Assembly (NCBI GenBank): GCA_016938875.1
Contig: JAFGTV010000006.1
Coordinates: 47,710 to 111,709 of the forward strand
DNA length: 64,000 nt
Origin: Paracoccaceae bacterium
Lineage (GTDB): Bacteria > Pseudomonadota > Alphaproteobacteria > Rhodobacterales > Rhodobacteraceae
Reading direction: 5' to 3'
A program made the translations under genes and the position numbers. The first letter of the stretch is position 1; each line of letters begins with the position of its first letter. Below are positions 54,854-63,970 of this stretch, one piece after another. The notes below the pieces were generated by a model. The model was not told where the DNA came from, searched no databases, and saw only the letters and a list, made by a program, of their open reading frames with translations.

Positions 54854-56890
54854 TCACCAGCGCAGCCCATGGCGCAGCGCATCATAGATCCCGGCATGGA
54901 TGTTGCGCGCGGCGATGGCATCCCCGATACGGTAAAGCGTGAAACGGCCCGCGCGATTGCGCATCGGGAACGGATCGCCCGCCCCCAGCAGCGCGGGATA
55001 GTCCACCGCGCCCAGGTTGCGGCTTTGATCCTTCAGCGCGTGGTAGAGTTCATCAAGCGCGGCGGTGCCATGTTCGACCACGACCTGATCGACGCGGCGG
55101 TCCTGAGTGTGCCCCTTGGCGTAGTCCGATCCCAGCGTTGCGACCAGTTCGTTGCCCTCGCGGCGCAGGGCGGCAAGGCGGGTGTTGATGGTCACGCGCA
55201 GGCCCGTCTCGGCAAAGCTTTGGGCATAGGGGGCATGGTTCATTCCGCCGATCTCGGGCGCGAAAAGGCGTTCGGGGGTCACCAGTTCGACCGCTGATCC
55301 GGCGCGCGCGATCACCTCGGCCGCGCTCATCCCCGGATGGCCGCCGTTATCGTCATAAACCAGCACACGGGCGGCGGGTTTGACCGCGCCCGACAGGATA
55401 TCCCAACTGGACACCGTCAGATCGGCCCCGATCATTTCGGGGGGCTGGGGCAGGCCGCCGGTTGCGATCACCACCACCTCGGGGGTCAGCGCCAGCACGT
55501 CAGCCGCCTCGGCATAGCTGTTATAGCGGATCGTCACCCCCAGGCGGTCCAGTTCGGCCAAACGCCAGTCGATGATCCCGGCCATCTCGCGGCGGCGCGG
55601 ATTGGCGGTCAACAGGGCGACCTGTCCGCCCGCGCGATCGGCGGCCTCGAACACGGTGACCTCGTGCCCGCGTTCCGCCGCCACGCGGGCGGCCTCCAGC
55701 CCCGCGGGACCGGCCCCGACGATCACTGCGCGCCGGGGCGTATCGGCGGCGGGGATCACATGGGGCATCGTTGCCTCGCGCCCGGTGGCGACGTTGTGGA
55801 TGCACAGCGCACCGCCCCCTTCGTAGATCCGGTCCAGGCAATAGGTGGCCCCGACACAGGGGCGAATGCGGTCCTCTTGGCCCCGGGCGATCCGGGTCGC
55901 GATATGCGGGTCGGCGATGTGGGCGCGGGTCATGCCGACCATGTCCAGCTTGCCCGCCGCGACGGCGTGACGGGCGGTGGCAACGTCGGCGATCCGGGCG
56001 GCGTGGAACATCGGGATACCGGTGGCCGCGCGCACCTCTCCGGCAAAGTCCAGATGCGGGGCGCTGGCCATGCCCTGCACCGGGATCACGCCGGTCAGTT
56101 CGGCATCGGTAGCGATGCGCCCGCGGATCAGGTTCAGGAAATCCACCTTGCCGCTATCGGCCAGGCGGCGGGCGATCTCGACCCCCTCGGCCCGGCTGAG
56201 GCCCTTTTCGAACTGCTCATCGGCGACCATGCGCATCCCGACGATAAAATCGGGACCGACGGCGGCGCGGATCGCATCCAGCACCGCCCAGGTGAAGCGC
56301 AACCGGTTGTCCAGCGCCCCGCCCCAGTCATCCGTGCGCCGGTTTTGATAGGGTGACCAAAAGGCATCCAGCAGATGGCCATAGGCCTCGATCTCGATCC
56401 CGTCGAGACCGGCGGCCTGCATCCGCTGGGCAGCCGCGGCGTAATCGGCCACGATGCGGGTGATGTCCCACTCCTCCATCTCCTTGGCAAAGGCGCGGTG
56501 GGCCGGTTCGCGCATCGCAGAGGGCGCCAGCACCGGCAGCCAGTCACCCTTGTTCCAGCCGGTACGCCAGCCCAGGTGGGTCAACTGGATCATCACCGCC
56601 GTGCCGTGTTCATGGCAGGCCTCGGTCAGCTCGCGCATCCACGGCACGATTTCGTCGCGATAGGCCAGCAGGTTCCCGAACGCCTCGGGGCTGTCGGGCG
56701 AGACCACGGCCGACCCCGCGGTCATGGTCAGCGCGATCCCCCCCTTGGCCTTTTCCGCGTGATACAGGCGGTAACGCTCTTTGGGCATCCCGTCCTGGGA
56801 ATAGGCCGGCTCGTGGGCCGTGGACATCAGCCGGTTCTTCAGCGTCAGGTGTTTCAGCCGATAGGGCGTCAAAAGGGGATCTTGGGACAT
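54854..56890 (-). CDS. Old-Yellow-Enzyme-type FMN/FAD/Fe-S oxidoreductase (FadH/TMADH/DgcA-like)
   Basis: A 678-residue protein. N-terminal OYE TIM barrel with FMN (TPYRLKHLTLKNRLMSTAHEP, GIEIEAYGHLLDAFWSPYQNRRTDDWGG), a cysteine segment, then an FAD/NAD-binding half with VIVGAGPAGLEAARVAAERGHEVTVFE. The TMADH cluster pattern C-x2-C-x2-C-x11-C is kept at Cys345, Cys351 and Cys363, but position 348 is Ala. AGGAGG directly precedes ATG 56890. Relatives demethylate N-methyl amino acids (dimethylglycine, N-methylproline) or reduce dienoyl-CoA; I cannot choose. Divergent by 99 bp from a D-2-hydroxyacid dehydrogenase. Confidence 0.87.
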   Translation of the reverse strand: MSQDPLLTPYRLKHLTLKNRLMSTAHEPAYSQDGMPKERYRLYHAEKAKGGIALTMTAGSAVVSPDSPEAFGNLLAYRDEIVPWMRELTEACHEHGTAVMIQLTHLGWRTGWNKGDWLPVLAPSAMREPAHRAFAKEMEEWDITRIVADYAAAAQRMQAAGLDGIEIEAYGHLLDAFWSPYQNRRTDDWGGALDNRLRFTWAVLDAIRAAVGPDFIVGMRMVADEQFEKGLSRAEGVEIARRLADSGKVDFLNLIRGRIATDAELTGVIPVQGMASAPHLDFAGEVRAATGIPMFHAARIADVATARHAVAAGKLDMVGMTRAHIADPHIATRIARGQEDRIRPCVGATYCLDRIYEGGGALCIHNVATGREATMPHVIPAADTPRRAVIVGAGPAGLEAARVAAERGHEVTVFEAADRAGGQVALLTANPRRREMAGIIDWRLAELDRLGVTIRYNSYAEAADVLALTPEVVVIATGGLPQPPEMIGADLTVSSWDILSGAVKPAARVLVYDDNGGHPGMSAAEVIARAGSAVELVTPERLFAPEIGGMNHAPYAQSFAETGLRVTINTRLAALRREGNELVATLGSDYAKGHTQDRRVDQVVVEHGTAALDELYHALKDQSRNLGAVDYPALLGAGDPFPMRNRAGRFTLYRIGDAIAARNIHAGIYDALRHGLRW

Positions 56891-56989
56891 CGGGGCCTCC
56901 TGCACGGATCAGCCTAGGCCAACACCCCCGCCCCCTCTGGTCAAGACGCGACGCATCGCCGATGGTGCGGCGATATCACGGAGGCCGCC

Positions 56990-58402
56990 ATGGAACTGAT
57001 CGAGAAACTGACCGCGCTGCTGGGCGCCGGGCATGTGCTGCGCGGGACGGATGCGGCGCGCTATGCCACCGACTGGACCGGGAAATATGCCGGCACGCCG
57101 CTGGCAGTGGTGCGGCCCGCTGATCGCGATGAGGTTGCCGCGGTTCTGCGGCTGGCCCATGAAAGCGGCACGCCGGTGGTCCCCGTTGCGGGCAATACCG
57201 GGCTGGCCGGTGGCGCGCTGGCCAGGGGCGCGGTGATGATCAGCGTCGAGCGGATGAACCGCATCCGAGAGATTCGCCCCGCCGCGCGCGTGGCGGTGGT
57301 CGAGGCGGGCGTGATCCTGTCGGCCCTGCACGACGCGGCCGAGGCACAGGGGCTGATCTTTCCGATGACCTTTGGCGCGCGCGGGTCCGCGATGATCGGG
57401 GGATTGCTGGCGACCAATGCGGGCGGGTCCAACGTGCTGCGCTATGGCAACACCCGCGCGCTGTGCCTGGGGCTGGAGGTGGTTTTGCCCGACGGGCGGG
57501 TGATGGATTTGATGGGGGCGCTGCACAAGGACAACACCGGATACGACCTGCGCGATCTGTTCATCGGGTCCGAGGGCACGCTGGGGGTGATCACGGCGGC
57601 GGTGTTGAAACTGTCCCCGCGACCGCGCGCCTATGCCACCGCGATGGTCGCCCTGCCGGGGCTGGGGGCGGCGCTGGATCTGCTCAACCGGTTGCAAGAG
57701 GTCAGCGGCGGCGCGGTCGAGGCCTATGAATACATGCCCGACACCTATATGCGCCGCCTGGCCGAATGCCGCCCCGACCTACGCGCGCCCTTTTCCGCCC
57801 CCCATCCTGTGAACGTGCTGGTCGAGATAGGCGCGACCGCGCCGCGCGACGCCACCCCAAACCCCGATGGCAGCCTGCCCATTGTCACCTTGCTGGAGGA
57901 CACCCTTGCCGCCGGGATGGACGGCGGCGCCGTGCTGGATGCCGTCGTCGCCCGCTCAGACGCACAGCGCGCCGAGATGTGGGAGCGACGCGAACTGGCC
58001 GCCGAGATCACCTTTTCGCGCCAGCCCGCGGTCGACAACGATATCGCCCTGCCGCTGGACCGGGTCGCGGCGTTCCTCGACCGGATGGCGGCGCGCCTGC
58101 CCGATCTGGATCCAGGCGCCCAAACGATCACCGTGGGCCACCTGGGCGACGGCAACCTGCATTACGTCGTCTGGCCGACCCGCGCCGATGACGCCCTGAA
58201 AGAGGCGATCCGAACAGCGGTCGAGGATGTGGTGGCCGATCTGGGCGGCAGCTTTTCGGCGGAACACGGGATCGGGGTGTCGAAACTGTCCACCATGGCG
58301 CGGCGCAAGGATGCGGTGGCCCTGGACGTCATGCGCCGGATCAAGGTTGCCCTCGACCCGGCGCAGATCATGAACCCGGGCAAGCTGTTGCCCGGGCAAT
58401 AG
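56990..58402 (+). CDS. FAD-binding D-2-hydroxyacid dehydrogenase (GlcD/D-2-HGDH-like)
   Basis: A 470-residue flavoprotein. PCMH-type FAD domain with VPVAGNTGLAGGALARGAVMISVERMN, FGARGSAMIGGLLATNAGG and GYDLRDLFIGSEGTLGVITAA, then the C-terminal cap with TVGHLGDGNLHYVVWP (metal-binding His) and SAEHGIGVSK. It oxidises D-lactate, glycolate or D-2-hydroxyglutarate with electrons going to quinone or ETF. The stop lies four bases from the convergent hemC stop. Confidence 0.9.
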   Translation: MELIEKLTALLGAGHVLRGTDAARYATDWTGKYAGTPLAVVRPADRDEVAAVLRLAHESGTPVVPVAGNTGLAGGALARGAVMISVERMNRIREIRPAARVAVVEAGVILSALHDAAEAQGLIFPMTFGARGSAMIGGLLATNAGGSNVLRYGNTRALCLGLEVVLPDGRVMDLMGALHKDNTGYDLRDLFIGSEGTLGVITAAVLKLSPRPRAYATAMVALPGLGAALDLLNRLQEVSGGAVEAYEYMPDTYMRRLAECRPDLRAPFSAPHPVNVLVEIGATAPRDATPNPDGSLPIVTLLEDTLAAGMDGGAVLDAVVARSDAQRAEMWERRELAAEITFSRQPAVDNDIALPLDRVAAFLDRMAARLPDLDPGAQTITVGHLGDGNLHYVVWPTRADDALKEAIRTAVEDVVADLGGSFSAEHGIGVSKLSTMARRKDAVALDVMRRIKVALDPAQIMNPGKLLPGQ

Positions 58403-58406
58403 TGAG

Positions 58407-59357
58407 TTACGACTGGATCCAGTCGAAGAAGCCCTCGCCGGCGCGTGCGCGCAGCCCCTTTGCCAGGGTGCGGCCCATTTCGGCGGCATCCTCGATCGGC
58501 GCGGTGGCCTCGTCGGCCAGACGTTCGGACCCGTCGGTGCGCAGGATCTCGCCCCGCAGCCGCACGTTGCCGCCGTCCAGCTCGGCCAGACCACCGATCG
58601 GCGTTTCGCACGACCCGTCCAGCGCGCCCAGAAAGGCCCGCTCGGCGGCCAGGCGTTGGCCGGTTTCGACGTGGTGGATCGCCTCCAGCATCTCGGCACA
58701 GCGCGCGTCGTCTATGCGGCGCTCGATGCCGATGGCGCCCTGCGCCACGGCGGGCAGCATTTCCTCGGGCTCGATCGCCGATTGAACGATCTCGGTCATT
58801 CCCAGCCGTTTCAGGCCCGCCATCGCCAGGAAGGTGGCCAGCGCGACCCCCTCTTCCAGCTTTTTCAGGCGGGTCTGCACGTTGCCGCGGAATTCCACCA
58901 CCTTGAGATCAGGGCGATAGTTCAACAACTGCGCGCGGCGGCGCAGGGACGAGGTGCCGACAACGGCGCCCTCTTCCAGGTCGGCCAGCCGTTTGATGGT
59001 CTTGGATACGAACGCGTCGCGCGTGTCCTCGCGCGGCAGGTAGGTGTCCAGAATCAGCCCCTCGGGCTGTTCCACCGGCATGTCCTTCATCGAGTGCACG
59101 GCGATGTCGATGTCGCCACACAGCATCGCGTCCTCGATTTCCTTGGTGAACAGACCCTTGCCGCCGATCTCTTTCAGCGGGCGATCCAGGATACGGTCGC
59201 CTGTGGTCTTGATGACCACGACCTCAAATGCCTCTTCTGGCAGGGCGAACGCCTTGGACAAGCGCGCGCGGGTCTCATATGCCTGGGCCAGCGCGAGCGG
59301 CGAGCCGCGCGTGCCGATCTTCAGGGGTGAAGCGGGGGAAGGAAGTGTGATAGCCAT
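58407..59357 (-). CDS. hemC: hydroxymethylbilane synthase (porphobilinogen deaminase)
   Basis: A 316-residue enzyme polymerising four porphobilinogens. LKIGTRGSPLALAQA, HSMKDMP, TSSLRRRAQLL, FRGNVQTRL and the dipyrromethane-binding Cys in FLGALDGSCETPIGG are all present. The ATG at 59357 has AGAGGTAA upstream; the longer frame is not homologous. Divergent from hemE by 103 bp, so the two successive haem enzymes share one control region. Confidence 0.97.
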   Translation of the reverse strand: MAITLPSPASPLKIGTRGSPLALAQAYETRARLSKAFALPEEAFEVVVIKTTGDRILDRPLKEIGGKGLFTKEIEDAMLCGDIDIAVHSMKDMPVEQPEGLILDTYLPREDTRDAFVSKTIKRLADLEEGAVVGTSSLRRRAQLLNYRPDLKVVEFRGNVQTRLKKLEEGVALATFLAMAGLKRLGMTEIVQSAIEPEEMLPAVAQGAIGIERRIDDARCAEMLEAIHHVETGQRLAAERAFLGALDGSCETPIGGLAELDGGNVRLRGEILRTDGSERLADEATAPIEDAAEMGRTLAKGLRARAGEGFFDWIQS

Positions 59358-59460
59358 GCGCTTACCTCTAATCGCGTCACGTCGTCCTGACAACTCGGCC
59401 TGTCTTGACATGCTGACGCAAGCAGGGGACGACAGGCGCCAGCAATAAACGGGGAATACG

Positions 59461-60492
59461 ATGGCGGAAACCAAAAAACTACTTCGGTCGCTGGCCGGTG
59501 AAATCCAGGACGTGCCGCCGGTGTGGCTTATGCGGCAGGCCGGGCGCTATTTGCCCGAATATCGCGCCACCCGCGCCGAGGCCGGTGATTTTCTTTCGCT
59601 GTGCTATAATTCCGAACTGGCGGCCGAGGTCACCTTGCAGCCGATCCGCCGTTACGGGTTCGACGCGGCGATTCTGTTCGCCGACATCCTGCTGCTGCCG
59701 CAGGCGCTGGGCGCCGATCTGTGGTTCGAAACCGGCGAGGGGCCGCGTCTGTCGACGATCACCGACGCCGGTGGCCTGGCCAAGCTGAAGGGCAAGGACG
59801 ATATCCACGAGCACATGGCCCCGGTCTATGAGACCGTGCGGATCCTGTCGCGCGAATTGCCATCCGAGACCACGCTGATCGGTTTCGCCGGGGCGCCCTG
59901 GACCGTGGCCACCTACATGATCGCCGGGCGCGGCACCCCCGACCAGGCCCCCGCCCACAAGCTGAGGACCGAGGACCAGGCGACATTCGATGCGCTGATG
60001 GACCTGCTGACCGAGGGCACGATCGAATACCTGTCCAAACAGGTCGAGGCCGGTGCCGAAGTCATCAAGATCTTTGACAGCTGGGCCGGATCGCTGAAAG
60101 GCGAGGCGTTCACGAAATACGCCCTGGAGCCCACCAAGAAGATCATCGCGGAACTGAAATCGCGTCACCCGGGCCTGCCCTGCATGGCCTTCCCCCGCGA
60201 GGCGGGCGAGCAATATATCGGCTTTGCCAAGGCGACCGGCGCCGATTGCGTGGCGATCGACAACTCGGTCGATGCGGACTGGGCGGCAGCGAATGTGCAG
60301 GTCGACGGCTGCGTTCAGGGCAACATGAACCCCAAGCTGATGGTCACCGGCGGCCAGGAACTGATCGACGAGACCAAGCGGATCAAGAAGGCCTTTTCGA
60401 AGGGGCCGCATATCTTCAACCTCGGGCATGGCATCACCCCGGATGCAGACCCCGAGAACGTCCACGTCATGCTGGAGGCGCTGCGCGGCTGA
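59461..60492 (+). CDS. hemE: uroporphyrinogen decarboxylase
   Basis: A 343-residue enzyme forming coproporphyrinogen [79 protein letters not shown] and [15 protein letters not shown] are diagnostic. GGGGAA lies upstream of ATG. Followed by a strong terminator; hemF is on the opposite strand beyond it. Confidence 0.97.
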   Translation: MAETKKLLRSLAGEIQDVPPVWLMRQAGRYLPEYRATRAEAGDFLSLCYNSELAAEVTLQPIRRYGFDAAILFADILLLPQALGADLWFETGEGPRLSTITDAGGLAKLKGKDDIHEHMAPVYETVRILSRELPSETTLIGFAGAPWTVATYMIAGRGTPDQAPAHKLRTEDQATFDALMDLLTEGTIEYLSKQVEAGAEVIKIFDSWAGSLKGEAFTKYALEPTKKIIAELKSRHPGLPCMAFPREAGEQYIGFAKATGADCVAIDNSVDADWAAANVQVDGCVQGNMNPKLMVTGGQELIDETKRIKKAFSKGPHIFNLGHGITPDADPENVHVMLEALRG

Positions 60493-60519
60493 CGCGCGGC
60501 CCTTGCCGGACAATTGAAA

Positions 60520-60551
60520 CGCCCCGGAGCGCAGGCTCCGGGGCGTTTTTT
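60520..60551 (+). terminator. intrinsic terminator after hemE
   Basis: Perfect 11-bp stem CGCCCCGGAGC / GCTCCGGGGCG with a GCAG loop followed by six T. It lies 28 bp after the hemE stop. Confidence 0.92.
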
Positions 60552-60568
60552 GTATCGGCCCAGGGTTC

Positions 60569-60620
60569 GGCGGGGGGCGCTGCCCCCCGCACCCCCCGAG
60601 ATATTTGGGACCAGAAGAAG
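60569..60620. repeat. Rhodobacteraceae-type dispersed intergenic element
   Basis: A GC-hairpin GGGGGGC-GCT-GCCCCCC followed by CGCACCCCCC, GAGATATTTGGGACC and AGAAGAAG. I recognise this arrangement from memory as a frequently repeated intergenic element in Rhodobacteraceae genomes. Only one copy is seen here, so its repetitive nature is recalled, not shown. Confidence 0.55.
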
Positions 60621-60683
60621 AGCAGGGCCGTTAGAGCATCCCGATTTCCTGCCGGGTGCCGCGCGCCGGGGCGAAGGGGCCGT

Positions 60684-61577
60684 TCAGGGCCAACTGGCCA
60701 GGGGCGGCATGGTCATCAGAACGGCCTCGGGGTCGTGGCCGGTTTCCAGCCCGAACTTCGTACCCCGGTCGTAGAGCAGGTTGTATTCGGCATAGAGCCC
60801 GCGATGCGCAAGCTGCGTGTCGCGATCCGCGTCGGACCAGGGGGTATCGCGACGACGTTCCACCAGCGGCACGAAGGCGGGGAGGAAAGCGCGGCCCACA
60901 TCCTGGGTGAAGGCAAAGTCTGCCGCCCAGTCCCCGGTGTTCAGATCGTCGAAGAAAATCCCCCCCACGCCCCGTGCGCGGCCGCGATGAGGGACAAAGA
61001 AATACTCGTCCGCCCAGGCCTTGAACCGCGGGTAATAGGCGGGGTCGTGACGGTCGCAATGGCTGCGCAGCACGGCGTGGAAATCGGCCGTGTCCTGGTC
61101 GTAAATCAGGCACGGGTTCAGGTCCGAGCCGCCCCCGAACCACCAGCCATGGGGCGTCCAGAACATCCGTGTGTTCAGGTGAATGGCGGGCACATGGGGG
61201 TTTTGCATATGGGCCACCAGGCTGATCCCGCTGGCCCAGAAGCGCGGATCGTCGGCCATCCCCGGAAATTGCTTGCGTGCGGCCATGGCGGCCTGGGCCC
61301 GCGCGCCCAACTGGCCATGCACCGTCGACACCGCCACGCCGATCTTTTCGAACACCCGCCCGCCGCGCATCACGCTCATCAATCCGCCGCCTGCATCGCC
61401 GCCGTCGCCCGATTCACGCCGTGTTTCACGGACCTCGAAACGGCCCGGCGCGCGGTCGGCCAGCGGGCCGGTGGTCTGGGCATCCTCCACCCCCTCGAAG
61501 GTGGTCACGATCTGGTCGCGCAGCGCGCGGAACCAGGCCGAGGCCTGTGCCTTTTGATCGTCGAAAAGCTCTGTCAT
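60684..61577 (-). CDS. hemF: oxygen-dependent coproporphyrinogen III oxidase
   Basis: A 297-residue enzyme. GGRVFEKIGVAVSTVHG, GISLVAHMQNPHVPAIHLNTR, FGGGSDLNPCLIYDQDTADFH, FVPHRGRARGVGGIFFDDLN and YAEYNLLYDRGTKFGLETG are the HemF signatures. It converts coproporphyrinogen III to protoporphyrinogen IX using O2, the next step after HemE, so the local haem genes form a pathway block (hemC, hemE, hemF). Confidence 0.97.
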   Translation of the reverse strand: MTELFDDQKAQASAWFRALRDQIVTTFEGVEDAQTTGPLADRAPGRFEVRETRRESGDGGDAGGGLMSVMRGGRVFEKIGVAVSTVHGQLGARAQAAMAARKQFPGMADDPRFWASGISLVAHMQNPHVPAIHLNTRMFWTPHGWWFGGGSDLNPCLIYDQDTADFHAVLRSHCDRHDPAYYPRFKAWADEYFFVPHRGRARGVGGIFFDDLNTGDWAADFAFTQDVGRAFLPAFVPLVERRRDTPWSDADRDTQLAHRGLYAEYNLLYDRGTKFGLETGHDPEAVLMTMPPLASWP

Positions 61578-61694
61578 CGCGCGTCTCCCTTTCTGATGAT
61601 GGCCTAACAGTTTTGCCCGGGCCGCGCCACTGTGCCGCAGGGTTTGGGAATCCGCCCAAGGGGCGTATCATGGCCCCCAACCCGGAGGTTCCCG

Positions 61695-62087
61695 ATGCGT
61701 GTCCTTGTCCTGCTGTGTCTTGTCGCCCTGGGCGCCTGCACCACGCCACGTCAGGCGTGTGAGCGCGACGCGCTTTACGATCTGAGCGTGATCGATTCGC
61801 TGATCGCAGAGTCCGAACAGACCCTCGCGCGCGGGTACGCGCTGCGGCGCGATCCCTATCGGCGCACGTCGCTGCAACTTTGTTATGGGTCGCGCCTTGG
61901 CGGGAATGACCGGGTTGGAATGGTACTGTGCAACCGTCCCGATGTCGGGGTCCGCACGCGCCCCGTGGCGGTCGACCTGAAGGCCGAGCGCGCCAAGCTG
62001 GCCGAGTTGAAGGCCAAACGCGCCGAGCTGGCCCGCATCGCCGCGCGGCGGCTGGCCGAGTGCCGCGCCATCTCTCCGCAAGGATAG
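61695..62087 (+). CDS. small lipoprotein with C-terminal coiled coil
   Basis: A 130-residue protein. Lipoprotein signal MRVLVLLCLVALGAC with a good lipobox (LGAC, lipidated Cys15). The middle has three further Cys, and residues 95-125 form a Lys/Ala/Leu coiled coil (LKAERAKLAELKAKRAELAR). GGAGG lies seven bases before ATG. It ends seven bases from the convergent SDR stop. No family recognised; an envelope location is likely. Confidence 0.8.
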   Translation: MRVLVLLCLVALGACTTPRQACERDALYDLSVIDSLIAESEQTLARGYALRRDPYRRTSLQLCYGSRLGGNDRVGMVLCNRPDVGVRTRPVAVDLKAERAKLAELKAKRAELARIAARRLAECRAISPQG

Positions 62088-62094
62088 CGCGCGA

Positions 62095-62904
62095 TCAGTG
62101 CGCGGGGGCGGATACCGGGTCCAGCAACGTACGCCCGCCATCGACGGTCATGATTTGGCCGGTGATGAACTGCGCCCCGTCCGAGGCCAGGAATTGCACC
62201 GCCTCGGCCAATTCGGCGGGTTTGGCGATGCGGCCCAGGGGGGTGTGTTCCTTGATGTCGGTGCGATATTCGGCGTTGTCCTTCAGCGCGCCTTGCAGGC
62301 TGGCGGACAGGACCGATCCAAAGGCCACCGCGTTCACCCGGATCCGGTGCGGCGCCAGGGCCACCGCCATCGAGCGGGTCATCTGGTCCAGCGCCGCCGC
62401 GCTGATCGAATAGCCCAGCAACGCCGGATGGGCGCGGCGCGCCGCGATCGAGGACAGGTTGACGATGGCCCCGGCGGATCCCTCTTCCTGGCGGTCCTCT
62501 TCGGCCTGCCGGATCATCCGGCGGGCGACCATCTGCGACAGACGCAGGCTGGTCATCATGTTCTGTTCCAGAAGCATTTCCACCGCGTCATGATCCGGGT
62601 CCAGCGGGTCCGAGGGCATCATCTGGCGGCTGGCGTTCACCAGCACATCAATGTGGTCGAACGCATCAATCGTCGCCGATAGCAGGTTGGCGATGGTCAG
62701 CCGCTCGCGCAGGTCACCGGCGAAATAGCGGGTGTTGCCCTCGGCGTCGGTTTCTTTGCCGACCTCTTCGATCAGGCTGGCCTCGTCAATATCGGCGAAC
62801 ATCACATTGGCGCCCTGGGCGGCGAAATGGCGGGCGATGGCCAGGCCCACGCCATTGGCGGCCCCGGTGACGATGGCCGTCTTGCCTGCGATCGAAAAAG
62901 ACAT
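62095..62904 (-). CDS. SDR family protein lacking the catalytic lysine
   Basis: A 269-residue Rossmann protein. Cofactor loop TGAANGVGLAIA, Asn115, Ser151/152 (NLSSIAARRAHP) and Tyr165 are present, and the C-terminus IRVNAVAFGSVLSASLQG and FITGQIMTVDGG is standard. The Y-x3-K motif reads YSISA, so the catalytic Lys is Ala169, and the NNAG motif is VNAS. It may be a noncatalytic or mechanistically altered SDR. Forty bases separate it from the upstream methyltransferase on the same strand. Confidence 0.87.
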   Translation of the reverse strand: MSFSIAGKTAIVTGAANGVGLAIARHFAAQGANVMFADIDEASLIEEVGKETDAEGNTRYFAGDLRERLTIANLLSATIDAFDHIDVLVNASRQMMPSDPLDPDHDAVEMLLEQNMMTSLRLSQMVARRMIRQAEEDRQEEGSAGAIVNLSSIAARRAHPALLGYSISAAALDQMTRSMAVALAPHRIRVNAVAFGSVLSASLQGALKDNAEYRTDIKEHTPLGRIAKPAELAEAVQFLASDGAQFITGQIMTVDGGRTLLDPVSAPAH

Positions 62905-62943
62905 GGGATGAACTCCTGGCTGGGGCGCGCAGCCCGTGCGATT

Positions 62944-63954
62944 TCAGCGCCGCCCGCGCGGCGCCCGGCGCGGGCGCGTGGCATGCAGCACCTTGAAACC
63001 AGGGTCGCCCTCAAGTTCCTGAACCTGAACGAAAAGCTGGGCAAGATCCCGGTCATAGGGCAGATGGCGGTTGGCCACGATAAAGGCCTGGCCGTGGGGC
63101 GCCAACATCCGTGCCGCAGCAGCCAGAAAGGCCCTCCCCAGCGCCGGATCTGCCGCCCTCGTGGTATGAAACGGCGGGTTGGTCAGCACGATGTCGAACC
63201 CGGCCTCGGGGCGAAAACTGGTGACATCGGCCCAGTGAAACCGCGCGCGCGGATCGGTGACATTGGCGCGGGCACACTCCAGCGCGGCGTGATCGGCCTC
63301 GATCAGGTGCATCTCGGCGATTTCGGGGTGACGTGCCAGCGTCTCGCCGGCCAGATAGCCCCAGCCCGCGCCCAGGTCGGCCACACGCCCCTTGAGCTTG
63401 GCCGGCAGCGCCGCCAGCAACAGTGCCGAGCCCCGGTCGACCCCATCGGCCGAAAAGACCCCCGGCGCAGTGCGATAATGACCCGCGATCAGCGCACCCT
63501 CGCCCGGCAGCCAATCGGCCAGCGCGCCCGCGTCGCCGGTCAGCGAAAAGATCTTGCCATGGGCCTTGGCCAGGGGCGCAGAGACCTCTGCCCCGGCCTG
63601 GCGACAGGCCTTTATCAGGCTGTCGATCCCGTCGGTCTTGGCCCCGTCCACGATCACCGGCCCGCCGCCGGTCAGCGCCAGCGCCTGCGCCAGCCAGGCA
63701 CGCGCCGCGGCCTTGGCCCGCGGGATAAAGACCACGGCGGCCACGAAATCGCCGCTGGGCGCGACGGCCACATCCCATCCGCGCCCGGCCCAGGCGGCAT
63801 GATCGGGGGCAAAACCCTGCACGATCTGAACCCGGTCCTGCGGCAACGCGGACAGGTCGGTATCGGCAAGCGGGGCAAAGACCGCGATGCGGCCCGTCAC
63901 GGGCAGCGCGGCGGCGCCGCTTTCCAGCGCAAGTGTCAGGCGATTTGGGTGCAT
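62944..63954 (-). CDS. class I SAM methyltransferase, RsmC-like (16S rRNA m2G1207)
   Basis: A 336-residue protein with the RsmC two-domain pattern: a degenerate N-terminal methyltransferase-like half and a C-terminal catalytic half with ADLGAGWGYLAGETLARHP, an acidic residue after LIEADHAALECA, and the NPPF motif (DIVLTNPPFHT) of N2-guanine methylation. FSADGVDRGSALLL precedes it. Likely target is G1207 of 16S rRNA, but RlmG-like 23S activity is possible. Confidence 0.88.
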   Translation of the reverse strand: MHPNRLTLALESGAAALPVTGRIAVFAPLADTDLSALPQDRVQIVQGFAPDHAAWAGRGWDVAVAPSGDFVAAVVFIPRAKAAARAWLAQALALTGGGPVIVDGAKTDGIDSLIKACRQAGAEVSAPLAKAHGKIFSLTGDAGALADWLPGEGALIAGHYRTAPGVFSADGVDRGSALLLAALPAKLKGRVADLGAGWGYLAGETLARHPEIAEMHLIEADHAALECARANVTDPRARFHWADVTSFRPEAGFDIVLTNPPFHTTRAADPALGRAFLAAAARMLAPHGQAFIVANRHLPYDRDLAQLFVQVQELEGDPGFKVLHATRPRRAPRGRR

Positions 63955-63970
63955 GGGCGGGCGCTGGGCC

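Noticed and set aside
59401..59418. PpsR/CrtJ-like site (TGT-N12-ACA) between hemC and hemE
   Set aside because: The second half reads ACG instead of ACA; a single near-match in a 103-bp gap is weak.
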